Part shown: positions 8,319 to 15,234 of the stretch, one piece after another
Layout of the letters: each line of letters starts with the position of its first letter
Position numbering within the stretch: the first letter of the stretch is position 1
From: an uncultured Peptococcaceae bacterium
Lineage (GTDB): Bacteria; Bacillota; Peptococcia; Peptococcales; Peptococcaceae
NCBI GenBank assembly: GCA_947254645.1
Contig: CAMYDW010000022.1
Location: forward strand, 1 to 21,654
Reading direction: 5' to 3'
Length of the DNA: 21,654 nt
The notes under the pieces: model-generated
The model's database searches: none
What the model was told of the DNA's origin: nothing
What the model saw: only the letters and a program-made list of their open reading frames with translations
Made by a program: the position numbers and the translations under genes

Positions 8319-9268
8319 ATCGATTGAACCATACTGTAACAGTTGATGAAGAGGGATATTGCGTCAGAGATATTATCCAACGATATTTTGATATTTCGAA
8401 AAGGTTTCTTAAAAAATGTAAGCAAGATCAGGAAGGGATTTTTGTCAACGGACAAAGACGTACCGTTCGCTTTGAGGTTCATCAAGGCGATGTGGTCTCC
8501 ATCGCTTTGATACCAAAAGAACAAGAAAGTGATATTTTGCATGAAGCTGGGCCGCTTGATATCGTTTATGAGGATACTGATATTTTGGTGGTGGATAAAC
8601 CACCGCATATGATGATGTATCCGAGGTTTAAGGGAGAGAGAGGCTCTTTGGCTGGACGGGTCTTGCATTATCTGGCTGAAAAAGGTGAAAGGGCTATTTA
8701 TCATCCGCTGACACGATTAGATATTGGCACCAGTGGCTTAGTGTTATTGGCAAAAAGCAGCTATGCCACCTATAAGCTCAATGAACATCGGCCTGAAAAA
8801 TATTATCAATGTATTGCTTTTGGGAAAATAGAAAAAAACATGGCCATTGATCTTCCTTTGACAGAGTGTCCACAGCCTTTGCGTGCACTTACAGGTGCGC
8901 TACAGTGTGTTTCTGCGTCTGGAAAACCTAGTCGTACCTTAGTGTGGCCGTTGTTTTATGATGAAAAAAGATATATGACAGGATTGTGGGTTCAAATTGA
9001 AACCGGAAGAAGACATCAAATCAGAGTGCATTTAGCCCATCAAGGACATCCTCTTATAGGTGATGTTGCTTATGGTGGGCCAGCACAGCCTCATGGACAT
9101 CCCTTATTGCATGCAGCAGCATTGTATTATCAGCATCCGATAAGTGGTGTAGAGATGAGTCACTTTTTGCCACTTCATGCGTATAATGATAATTTTTCAT
9201 TTTTGCATCAGTCTTTCAATGTGAATGATGCAGAGATGATGAGAAAGGAGAAAAGACATGCATATTGA
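8315..9268 (+). CDS. RluA-family RNA pseudouridine synthase
   Basis: Predicted 317 residues. It converts specific uridines in RNA to pseudouridine. The N-terminal 70 residues resemble an S4-like RNA-binding segment (FLKKCKQDQEGIFVNG). The catalytic domain starts near 82 with IVYEDTDILVVDKP and has the RluA motif as TRLDIGTSGL (catalytic D136). The later motif GRRHQIRVHLAHQGHPLIGD (231-250) is strongly conserved in the family. The usual His before RLD is Thr133 here, a tolerated variation. I cannot tell whether the target is 23S rRNA (RluC/RluD-like) or tRNA, so no gene symbol is given. The ATG overlaps the sbcC stop (ATGA), and the 3' end overlaps cca by 11 nt, so it belongs to the same transcript. 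Confidence 0.9.
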   Translation: MNRLNHTVTVDEEGYCVRDIIQRYFDISKRFLKKCKQDQEGIFVNGQRRTVRFEVHQGDVVSIALIPKEQESDILHEAGPLDIVYEDTDILVVDKPPHMMMYPRFKGERGSLAGRVLHYLAEKGERAIYHPLTRLDIGTSGLVLLAKSSYATYKLNEHRPEKYYQCIAFGKIEKNMAIDLPLTECPQPLRALTGALQCVSASGKPSRTLVWPLFYDEKRYMTGLWVQIETGRRHQIRVHLAHQGHPLIGDVAYGGPAQPHGHPLLHAAALYYQHPISGVEMSHFLPLHAYNDNFSFLHQSFNVNDAEMMRKEKRHAY

Positions 9269-10583
9269 TATGCCACAGGGAGCGTATCGAATTATTGAGA
9301 AACTTAATGATAATGGCTTTGAGGCTTATATTGTAGGTGGCTGTGTACGTGATTCTTTGAGGGGAAAGGTTCCGAGCGACTGGGATATTTGTACCTCTGC
9401 AAAACCAGAAGAAATGGTAAAAATTTTTCAAGATAAAAAACTCATCCCGACAGGTATACAGCACGGCACGCTGACAATTCTAGAGCATGATGGCGCATAT
9501 GAAGTGACAACATTTCGTATTGATGGAGAATACAAAGACCATCGACGTCCTGAACAAGTGGCTTTTACAGCCCAGCTAAAAGAAGATTTAAGTCGTCGAG
9601 ATTTTACAATCAATGCGATGGCGTGGCATCCACAAAAAGGGATTATTGATCTATTTGGTGGTGTGACAGATTTAGAAAATCGTATTGTGAGAGCGGTTGG
9701 GATGCCGAGGAAGAGATTTGATGAAGATGGTTTAAGGATGTTGAGAATGGTTCGTTTTGCAACGGTATTAGGTTTTGACTATGATCATGAAACATATCAG
9801 GCTGCAAAAAACATGAGCTATTTGCTACAACATATTTCAAAAGAACGTATACAGGTTGAATTTAATAAAATTCTTATTTCCGAACATGTCTCTAGGGGAT
9901 TGCAGGATTTATATGATTTGGGAATGTATGCATATTTTTTGCCAGAGGTTTGTCATCAAGTTGGTTTTGTCCAAGATGGAGGACATCATTTTTTAGATGT
10001 CTTTGAACATGCACTTCTTGCGACAGGGCTTATAGAGAATGAGCTCGTCTTACGTTTGGCAATGTTTCTTCATGATATTGGCAAACCGTTTTCGTGGGTG
10101 GAAAAGGAGACCCACGACAGTTTTCCGAATCATGCAGAGGTGGGAGGCAATATTGCCAACAAATTATTGCGTGATTTAAAATATGATAATCAGACAAGAA
10201 AACAGGTTGCTGGCTTGGTGGCGCATCATAATGACTATATAGAAAATAATGATTCTTCTATTCGTCAATGCTTAGCAACTTTAGGAGAAATACAAACACG
10301 TCGATTGCTTAAAATAAAGGTGGCAGATTTACTCGCGCACGACATGAAAGCACAAAGAGAAGACGTTCTTCAGCTTTTTTATGAGATTGAACAACGCTTA
10401 AATACTATTGTTGAGAGAGGAGATTGTTATTCAATCAAGCAACTTGCTATTAATGGCAAAGATTTAATGGCAATCGGCTACCATGGCACTGCGATTGGAG
10501 AGGCGCTGGATGACCTGCTTGCAAAAGTGATTCAAGAGCCAACATTAAACCAGAAAATAAGCCTATTGAAGCTATTGAGATAA
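9258..10583 (+). CDS. cca: CCA-adding tRNA nucleotidyltransferase with HD domain
   Basis: Predicted 441 residues. It adds or repairs the 3' CCA of tRNAs without a template, which any tRNA or tmRNA gene lacking an encoded CCA requires. The class II nucleotidyltransferase head shows GGCVRD (27-32) and the metal-binding DWD (D41, D43), then RRDFTINAMAW (113-123) and the nucleotide-selecting region EDGLRMLRMVRF (156-167). The C-terminal part has an HD phosphohydrolase-like domain: H251, HD at 272-273 (FLHDIGKPF), then a downstream HH. The ATG at 9258 follows AAAGGAG at 8 nt, inside the end of the preceding gene. It is the last gene of the tight operon; an 85-nt gap follows. An A-adding-only relative cannot be fully excluded, because some species split the activity between two proteins. 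Confidence 0.92.
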   Translation: MHIDMPQGAYRIIEKLNDNGFEAYIVGGCVRDSLRGKVPSDWDICTSAKPEEMVKIFQDKKLIPTGIQHGTLTILEHDGAYEVTTFRIDGEYKDHRRPEQVAFTAQLKEDLSRRDFTINAMAWHPQKGIIDLFGGVTDLENRIVRAVGMPRKRFDEDGLRMLRMVRFATVLGFDYDHETYQAAKNMSYLLQHISKERIQVEFNKILISEHVSRGLQDLYDLGMYAYFLPEVCHQVGFVQDGGHHFLDVFEHALLATGLIENELVLRLAMFLHDIGKPFSWVEKETHDSFPNHAEVGGNIANKLLRDLKYDNQTRKQVAGLVAHHNDYIENNDSSIRQCLATLGEIQTRRLLKIKVADLLAHDMKAQREDVLQLFYEIEQRLNTIVERGDCYSIKQLAINGKDLMAIGYHGTAIGEALDDLLAKVIQEPTLNQKISLLKLLR

Positions 10584-10668
10584 GTGATTTATAAATATTT
10601 TGAATATTGAGTATATTAACTACAAAATTCTGAAAAATGAGATAAAATATAGGGTATGGAGGAAGTAT
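10584..10668 (+). promoter_or_regulatory. Intergenic gap with a weak possible promoter for rluB
   Basis: This AT-rich 85-nt gap has no terminator hairpin, so read-through from cca is likely. A TAAAAT at 10643-10648 (preceded by GA) could be a -10 box, but no good -35 lies 16-18 nt upstream. The GGAGGA at 10658-10663 is the ribosome binding site of the next gene. Treat a local promoter here as tentative. Confidence 0.3.
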
Positions 10669-11445
10669 ATGGCAGAAGTACGGTTGCAAAAATTTATGGC
10701 TGATTGTGGTGTTGCATCACGACGTCAAAGTGAAAAATTGATTAGTGATGGTTTTGTAGAGGTCAATAAGGAAGTTGTTAAAACTTTAGGTGTGAAAATT
10801 GACCCACAAAAAGATGTTGTTAAAGTAAAAGGAAAAAAAATTGCTGTTAGAGAAGAATATGAGTTTTATATGCTCAATAAACCAGCGGGCTATTTAACAA
10901 CTACCACAGACCCAGATAATCGCCCTACTATTTTTGACTGTTGTCCAGAATTAAGAGGGCGAGTGAATCCAATTGGACGGTTGGATATGGATACGGAAGG
11001 TTTATTATTGTTAACCAATCATGGTGAATTGGCTTTTCGTTTAACCCATCCAAAATTCAACATTCGTAAAACATATGTTGCTCAAGTGAAAGGTGTTATT
11101 ACAGAATCGGCACTTCGTCATTTAAGTGAAGGAGTGCTACTAGAAGATGGAAAAACAGCTCCAGCAAAAGCACGTTTTATGAAGAAACAAGGGAAAAATT
11201 CTGTTGTAGAATTGATTATTCACGAAGGGAAAAAACGTCAAGTACGCCGTATGCTTGAAGCAGTAGGGTTTCCCTGCATAACGCTTCGTCGTATTGCGAT
11301 CGATCGTGTTCAGCTTGCACATGTAGATGTCGGACATGTTCGCCCATTAACAGAACATGAGCTGGGACGATTATTTGATCGTGTACAACTTTCAAGAGAT
11401 GATTTTTTATTAAGAGGAAGCAGGAGGAATAAATATGTTAGATAA
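10669..11445 (+). CDS. rluB: RsuA/RluB-type pseudouridine synthase
   Basis: Predicted 258 residues. It is a ribosomal pseudouridine synthase, most like RluB, which modifies 23S rRNA helix 89. An S4 domain occupies about 3-60 (RLQKFMADCGVASRRQSEKL). The catalytic domain has the family motif GRLDMDTEGLLLLTN (103-117, catalytic D106) and the late motif EGKKRQVRRMLEAVG. The start at 10669 is chosen because GGAGGA lies 5 nt upstream; the frame stays open back to 10600 without a ribosome binding site. The 3' end overlaps the next gene by 11 nt. RluB, RluE and RluF are hard to separate by eye, but in Firmicutes the single long S4-containing member is usually called RluB. Confidence 0.85.
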   Translation: MAEVRLQKFMADCGVASRRQSEKLISDGFVEVNKEVVKTLGVKIDPQKDVVKVKGKKIAVREEYEFYMLNKPAGYLTTTTDPDNRPTIFDCCPELRGRVNPIGRLDMDTEGLLLLTNHGELAFRLTHPKFNIRKTYVAQVKGVITESALRHLSEGVLLEDGKTAPAKARFMKKQGKNSVVELIIHEGKKRQVRRMLEAVGFPCITLRRIAIDRVQLAHVDVGHVRPLTEHELGRLFDRVQLSRDDFLLRGSRRNKYVR

Positions 11446-12829
11446 GAATGTTGTATCAACATTAATTGATATTGTTGGTAAAGAGAACATATTGACTGAT
11501 AAGGGAGATTTAGTTACTTATTCTTATGATGGTACTCCGGATCAGCCACAAGTAATGCCTGAAGTGGTTGTTTTACCTGGTTCAAAAGAAGAAATTGTTG
11601 AAATTGTAAAGTTGGCTAAAAGAGAGAATTTTCATATCTACACACGTGGCTCTGGCACCAATCTCTCAGGTGGAACCATTCCATTGCGTAAGGGCATTGT
11701 GCTTGTTACCACTCGTATGAATCATGTTATTGAAGTGGATGCGGAAAATTTAACAGCAACTGTTGAGCCAGGAGTTATCATTGCACAATTAAATAATGCG
11801 GTAAATCCATATGGTCTTATTTATCCACCAGATCCTGGTACTGTCAATACAGCAACGATGGGTGGTTCTGTGAGTGAATCTTCTGGTGGGCTTCGTGGCT
11901 TAAAATATGGGGTTACCAAAGATTATGTCATTGGTGTAGAAATGGTACTCGCAAATGGTGAAGTTGTTCGTTTTGGCGGTAAGAGCGTAAAAAATGTTGC
12001 TGGCTACGACCTGACCAAATTGGTCTGTGGTGCTGAAGGAACCTTGGGGATTATTACCGAAATTTTAGTGAAGTTGATTGCAAAACCTCAATATGTTAAA
12101 ACCATGACTGCTACATTTAATAGTTTGAAAGAATCTGGTTTGGCGATTAATGGTATTATTTCTAATAAAGTTATTCCAGCAACCATGGAATTACTTGACC
12201 AAGTAACATTACAAGTGGTAGAAGAATTTAAACATATCGGATTACCAACGGATGCAAAGGTTATGTTGCTGATTGAAGTTGATGGCATGGTAGAAGCTGA
12301 GGTTGAATTAGAAGCTCAAAAAGTTGTTGAGCAATGCAAGAAAAATGGTTGTAGAGAAGTAAAATTGGCGAAAACCGATGAAGAACGTAATGATTTAATG
12401 GCAGCACGCCGTGCAGCATTGCCAGCATTGGCACGTGTTAAACCAACCACTGTTCTCGAAGATGCGACAGTACCAAGAAGTCGTATTCCTGATATGTTGG
12501 TTCGTCTTGAAGAAATTGCAGAAAAATATAAACTTAGAATTGGGACCTTTGGTCACGCTGGAGACGGCAACTTGCATCCAACGATTTTAACAGATGCACG
12601 TGATACTGAAGAAATGGATAGAGTACGCCTAGCGATTGATGATATCTTTGCAGCTGCTTTAGAAATGGGTGGTACTTTAAGTGGTGAGCATGGTATTGGC
12701 ATTGCAAAAGCACGCTTTATGGAAAATCAATTTGGTCCAGCAGGGATGGAAGTTATTAAAAATGTGAAAGAAGCTTTCGACCCTAATTATACCTTTAATC
12801 CAGATCACTTTTTCTTTAAGGGGGAATAA
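11435..12829 (+). CDS. FAD-linked 2-hydroxyacid oxidase/dehydrogenase, GlcD-like
   Basis: Predicted 464 residues. It is a flavoprotein of the vanillyl-alcohol oxidase superfamily that oxidises a 2-hydroxyacid such as glycolate or D-lactate. The FAD-binding domain shows RGSGTNLSGG (71-80), PPDPGTVNTATMGG (131-144) and the GLRGLKYGVTKDYV segment. The C-terminal FAD-oxidase domain carries HAGDGNLH (374-381) and LSGEHGIG (415-422), which line the active site. The ATG at 11435 follows AGGAGG and overlaps the end of rluB. The next gene, 2 nt downstream, is a GlcF-like Fe-S protein, so electrons probably pass from FAD to that partner. No GlcE-like or Etf gene is adjacent. Glycolate and D-lactate enzymes cannot be told apart from this sequence alone; lactate is attractive if the host is Veillonella-like, but that is inference. 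Confidence 0.88.
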   Translation: MLDKNVVSTLIDIVGKENILTDKGDLVTYSYDGTPDQPQVMPEVVVLPGSKEEIVEIVKLAKRENFHIYTRGSGTNLSGGTIPLRKGIVLVTTRMNHVIEVDAENLTATVEPGVIIAQLNNAVNPYGLIYPPDPGTVNTATMGGSVSESSGGLRGLKYGVTKDYVIGVEMVLANGEVVRFGGKSVKNVAGYDLTKLVCGAEGTLGIITEILVKLIAKPQYVKTMTATFNSLKESGLAINGIISNKVIPATMELLDQVTLQVVEEFKHIGLPTDAKVMLLIEVDGMVEAEVELEAQKVVEQCKKNGCREVKLAKTDEERNDLMAARRAALPALARVKPTTVLEDATVPRSRIPDMLVRLEEIAEKYKLRIGTFGHAGDGNLHPTILTDARDTEEMDRVRLAIDDIFAAALEMGGTLSGEHGIGIAKARFMENQFGPAGMEVIKNVKEAFDPNYTFNPDHFFFKGE

Positions 12830-12831
12830 CC

Positions 12832-14154
12832 GTGAGTGCACCATTTGAAAACATGGATTTTGCCCGTGAAGAAGTCACAAAATGTATGTCTTGTGGGAAC
12901 TGCCAAGAGGTATGTCCAATTTATTATGAGACCCGTGAAGAGGGTAGTGTTGCTCGTGGTAAAATTAAACTCGTGGATGCTTTGCTCAAAGGAATGATTG
13001 ACTCTAATACACCGGGCTTGGAGCACAATCTTCACCTCTGCCTTACTTGTAAAGCCTGTGTTGAGATTTGCCCTTGTGGTGTTGAAATTGACAAAATTGT
13101 TCTGGCAGCACGCTCTGAATTGGTGCGTCAAGAGGGCTTACATCCATTGAAAAAAATTATTTTCAATGTTGTAGATCGTCCGTTTTTAATGGATACAGGG
13201 ATGCGTCTAGGTGGTAACTTCCAAGGGACAGTCTTCAAAAAAGAAAAAAAACTAGGCGGCTATACCCCTCGTTTTCCTTTTGGTTTAGATATGCGCCGTT
13301 TGGTACCTGCATTGGCCGATAAGCCATTTAGAATGAGTGTTCCAGAAAAAAATCCGCCTATCGGTCCAGTAAAGTACCGTGTTGCTTTTTTTACAGGATG
13401 CTCCTCCAACTATATGTATTCCAATATTGCCTACTCTTTAATGAATGTTATGAAATACAATAATGTAGAAGTTATTGTGCCAAAAGCACAGCATTGTTGT
13501 GGCACACCGATTTTGAGCCACGGAGATCAAAAAACGGCAAAAGACATGGCTGTTGATCATATTAAGCTTTTTAGAAATATGGATGTAGATTATATCATTA
13601 CAGTATGTGGTTCTTGTGCGCTTTCTTTTGTAGAACATTATCCAGATTTATTAGAAGGCACTGAATACTATGAAGATGCTAAAAAAGTCGCGGCCAAAAT
13701 CATGGACTGGAGTGACTTCTTAGTTAATATTGTGAAAGCAGATTTTTCAAATCTGCACACATCAAAAATGGTAGCAACCTATCATGATCCATGTCACTTA
13801 CGTAGAGGGATTGGCGTCATTGAGCCACCACGCTATATACTAAAAACTTTACCGGATGTTGATTTTAGAGAAATGAAAAAACCAAATCGTTGCTGTGGAT
13901 CAGCAGGGTCATTTAGTCTCACGCACTATGATTTGTCAATGCAAATTCAAGAAGAAAAATTCAACGATATCGAACAAACTGGTGCCAATACTGTTGTCAC
14001 AGGATGTGGTTCTTGTATCATGCAGTTAAAGGATGGCCAAAATCGCTTTGGTGGCAATCTCGATATCAAGCATACTGTTGAAATTTTGTCAGAAGCTTAT
14101 GATGATACTGCACGTGCTGAGCGTGTGAATCGTTTGCAAGCTATGGGAAAATAG
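12832..14154 (+). CDS. (Fe-S)-binding oxidoreductase subunit, GlcF-like
   Basis: Predicted 440 residues. It is the probable electron-transfer partner of the flavoprotein just upstream. Two ferredoxin-type [4Fe-4S] motifs lie at the N-terminus: C18, C21, C24, C28 and C70, C73, C76, C80. Two cysteine-rich (CCG) domains follow. The first has C190, the CCG at 222-224 and the pair C258/C261. The second has C320, the CCG at 353-355 and the pair C391/C394. This is the complete GlcF/heterodisulfide-reductase-D-like pattern. No membrane segment is evident. The GTG start at 12832 is supported by AAGGGGG (12818-12824) in the last codons of the upstream gene. A terminator follows 14 nt after the stop. 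An extra Cys82 sits beside the second ferredoxin motif. Confidence 0.9.
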   Translation: MSAPFENMDFAREEVTKCMSCGNCQEVCPIYYETREEGSVARGKIKLVDALLKGMIDSNTPGLEHNLHLCLTCKACVEICPCGVEIDKIVLAARSELVRQEGLHPLKKIIFNVVDRPFLMDTGMRLGGNFQGTVFKKEKKLGGYTPRFPFGLDMRRLVPALADKPFRMSVPEKNPPIGPVKYRVAFFTGCSSNYMYSNIAYSLMNVMKYNNVEVIVPKAQHCCGTPILSHGDQKTAKDMAVDHIKLFRNMDVDYIITVCGSCALSFVEHYPDLLEGTEYYEDAKKVAAKIMDWSDFLVNIVKADFSNLHTSKMVATYHDPCHLRRGIGVIEPPRYILKTLPDVDFREMKKPNRCCGSAGSFSLTHYDLSMQIQEEKFNDIEQTGANTVVTGCGSCIMQLKDGQNRFGGNLDIKHTVEILSEAYDDTARAERVNRLQAMGK

Positions 14155-14168
14155 AAATCTATTATTTA

Positions 14169-14206
14169 AATAATGCCTTTTACTAATAAAAGGCATTATT
14201 TTTTTT
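14169..14206 (+). terminator. Rho-independent terminator after the GlcF-like gene
   Basis: A perfect 14-bp stem (14169-14182 with 14187-14200) closes a 4-nt CTAA loop and is followed by a run of eight T residues ending at 14206. It ends the transcript carrying rluB and the oxidoreductase pair. Confidence 0.93.
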
Positions 14207-14225
14207 GATTTATTAAGGAAAATGG

Positions 14226-14255
14226 TTGAAATATATTAGCGTTTAATGATACTAT
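14226..14255 (+). promoter_or_regulatory. Promoter of the unknown 300-residue protein
   Basis: TTGAAA (14226-14231), an 18-nt spacer and TACTAT (14250-14255) form a good vegetative promoter just after the preceding terminator. The predicted start is near 14262, giving a short leader with the AAGGAGG binding site (about 14272-14278). Confidence 0.65.
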
Positions 14256-14286
14256 CAATGCGTGACTTGAAAAGGAGGAGAAAGAC

Positions 14287-15189
14287 GTGGCTTTTTTTAA
14301 AGAATTAACAAATTTAAACACATCTTGTTTTAATCATGATGAACTAGAAGAAATGATGCAATGGTATGTTATTCAACGTGGTGATGGCAAGGATGCACCA
14401 AATGGCATGACAACACATTTCTTTGATGCAGAGCGTCATCTTCATTGGTTTCATTATCTAGAAACAGAAGAAGGTAATGAAGAAAGTGGTAGCTGGCGTA
14501 TGGATGTTCACTTTGATTCTGGAAAAGAAAGTGATACATTGATTCAGCTCGAACAATCAAGCGATGTCTATCTTCAAACAGAAGACAATCGCTTCGACAC
14601 TTCTTTGCCAGCTGTGTGGATTCATGATGAAGAAAAAACACCAGTTGTATTAGAAGTCGCTAATAAAAATGATTTAAAAGGACAAGGCGCTGGTGAAAAT
14701 ATTGCAGTAAATCTCAATATGTTTGCCTATAATGTTGAGATTATTAATACCAAAAAAGATTATAATAACCGTGCGAAGACAGTGTCCTTGCCAAAAATCG
14801 GTGAATTTATTCCAGCAGGCTTAGTATATTCTATGGTAACAAGCAAAGATGCCGACAAGCGTGATCCGCAATTTGAGGCTTTATTACAAGAAGTGGTACA
14901 ACATTATCGTGTGAATCCACTTACTTTTGCAAATGGCATTTTCAAAATTAAAAGTTTTGAACAAGTGGCTACTGGTGAAATGACTTATCTTTATAAAGTG
15001 ATTGTTGATTGTCAAGGTGCTGATTTATGCATTGTAGTACCACCATTCCATGCAGCCTTAAAAGATTTGAAAAAAGGCCGTTATATTTATGTCAATGGTG
15101 TGATGAATGCGATGATTTTGCCAGAAGAAGATATTCGTCATAAGCAAGATAAAAAAAATAATTTATTACAATTTAAACAAGTACATTAA
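14287..15189 (+). CDS. Protein of unknown function, 300 residues
   Basis: I do not recognise this family. The GTG start at 14287 sits 8 nt after AGGAGG. The protein is soluble-looking and acidic, with no signal peptide, membrane segment or cysteine cluster. The N-terminal half (1-120) is rich in Asp, Glu, His and aromatic residues (HFFDAERHLHWFHYLETEEG). The middle contains LPKIGEFIPAGLVYSMVTSKD. The C-terminal part (about 205-285) alternates strand-like and glycine-containing segments (GIFKIKSFEQVATGEMTYLY, then LKKGRYIYVNGVMNAMILP) and could be a small beta-barrel, perhaps OB-like; that is only an impression. The gene has its own promoter and a terminator on each side, so it is transcribed alone. 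Codon use looks like its neighbours, and nothing suggests recent transfer. Confidence 0.85.
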   Translation: MAFFKELTNLNTSCFNHDELEEMMQWYVIQRGDGKDAPNGMTTHFFDAERHLHWFHYLETEEGNEESGSWRMDVHFDSGKESDTLIQLEQSSDVYLQTEDNRFDTSLPAVWIHDEEKTPVVLEVANKNDLKGQGAGENIAVNLNMFAYNVEIINTKKDYNNRAKTVSLPKIGEFIPAGLVYSMVTSKDADKRDPQFEALLQEVVQHYRVNPLTFANGIFKIKSFEQVATGEMTYLYKVIVDCQGADLCIVVPPFHAALKDLKKGRYIYVNGVMNAMILPEEDIRHKQDKKNNLLQFKQVH

Positions 15190-15190
15190 A

Positions 15191-15234
15191 AAAAAAGACC
15201 TTATACAGCGTGAATGCTGTATAAGGTCTTTTTT
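15191..15234. terminator. Bidirectional terminator between convergent genes
   Basis: A perfect 19-bp stem (15191-15209 with 15216-15234) with a 6-nt loop (GTGAAT) has an A6 run at its base on one side and T6 on the other. It can therefore terminate both the plus-strand unknown gene ending at 15189 and the minus-strand dinG. The first two bases of the dinG stop triplet, as read on the plus strand (15233-15234), lie inside the stem. Confidence 0.92.

Noticed and set aside
8291..8704. Minus-strand frame of 137 codons across the sbcC/pseudouridine synthase junction
   Set aside because: It is a shadow of two well supported plus-strand genes, with no recognisable domain.
10584..10668. Terminator or attenuator between cca and rluB
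   Set aside because: No stable hairpin followed by a T-run is present; the region is simply AT-rich.
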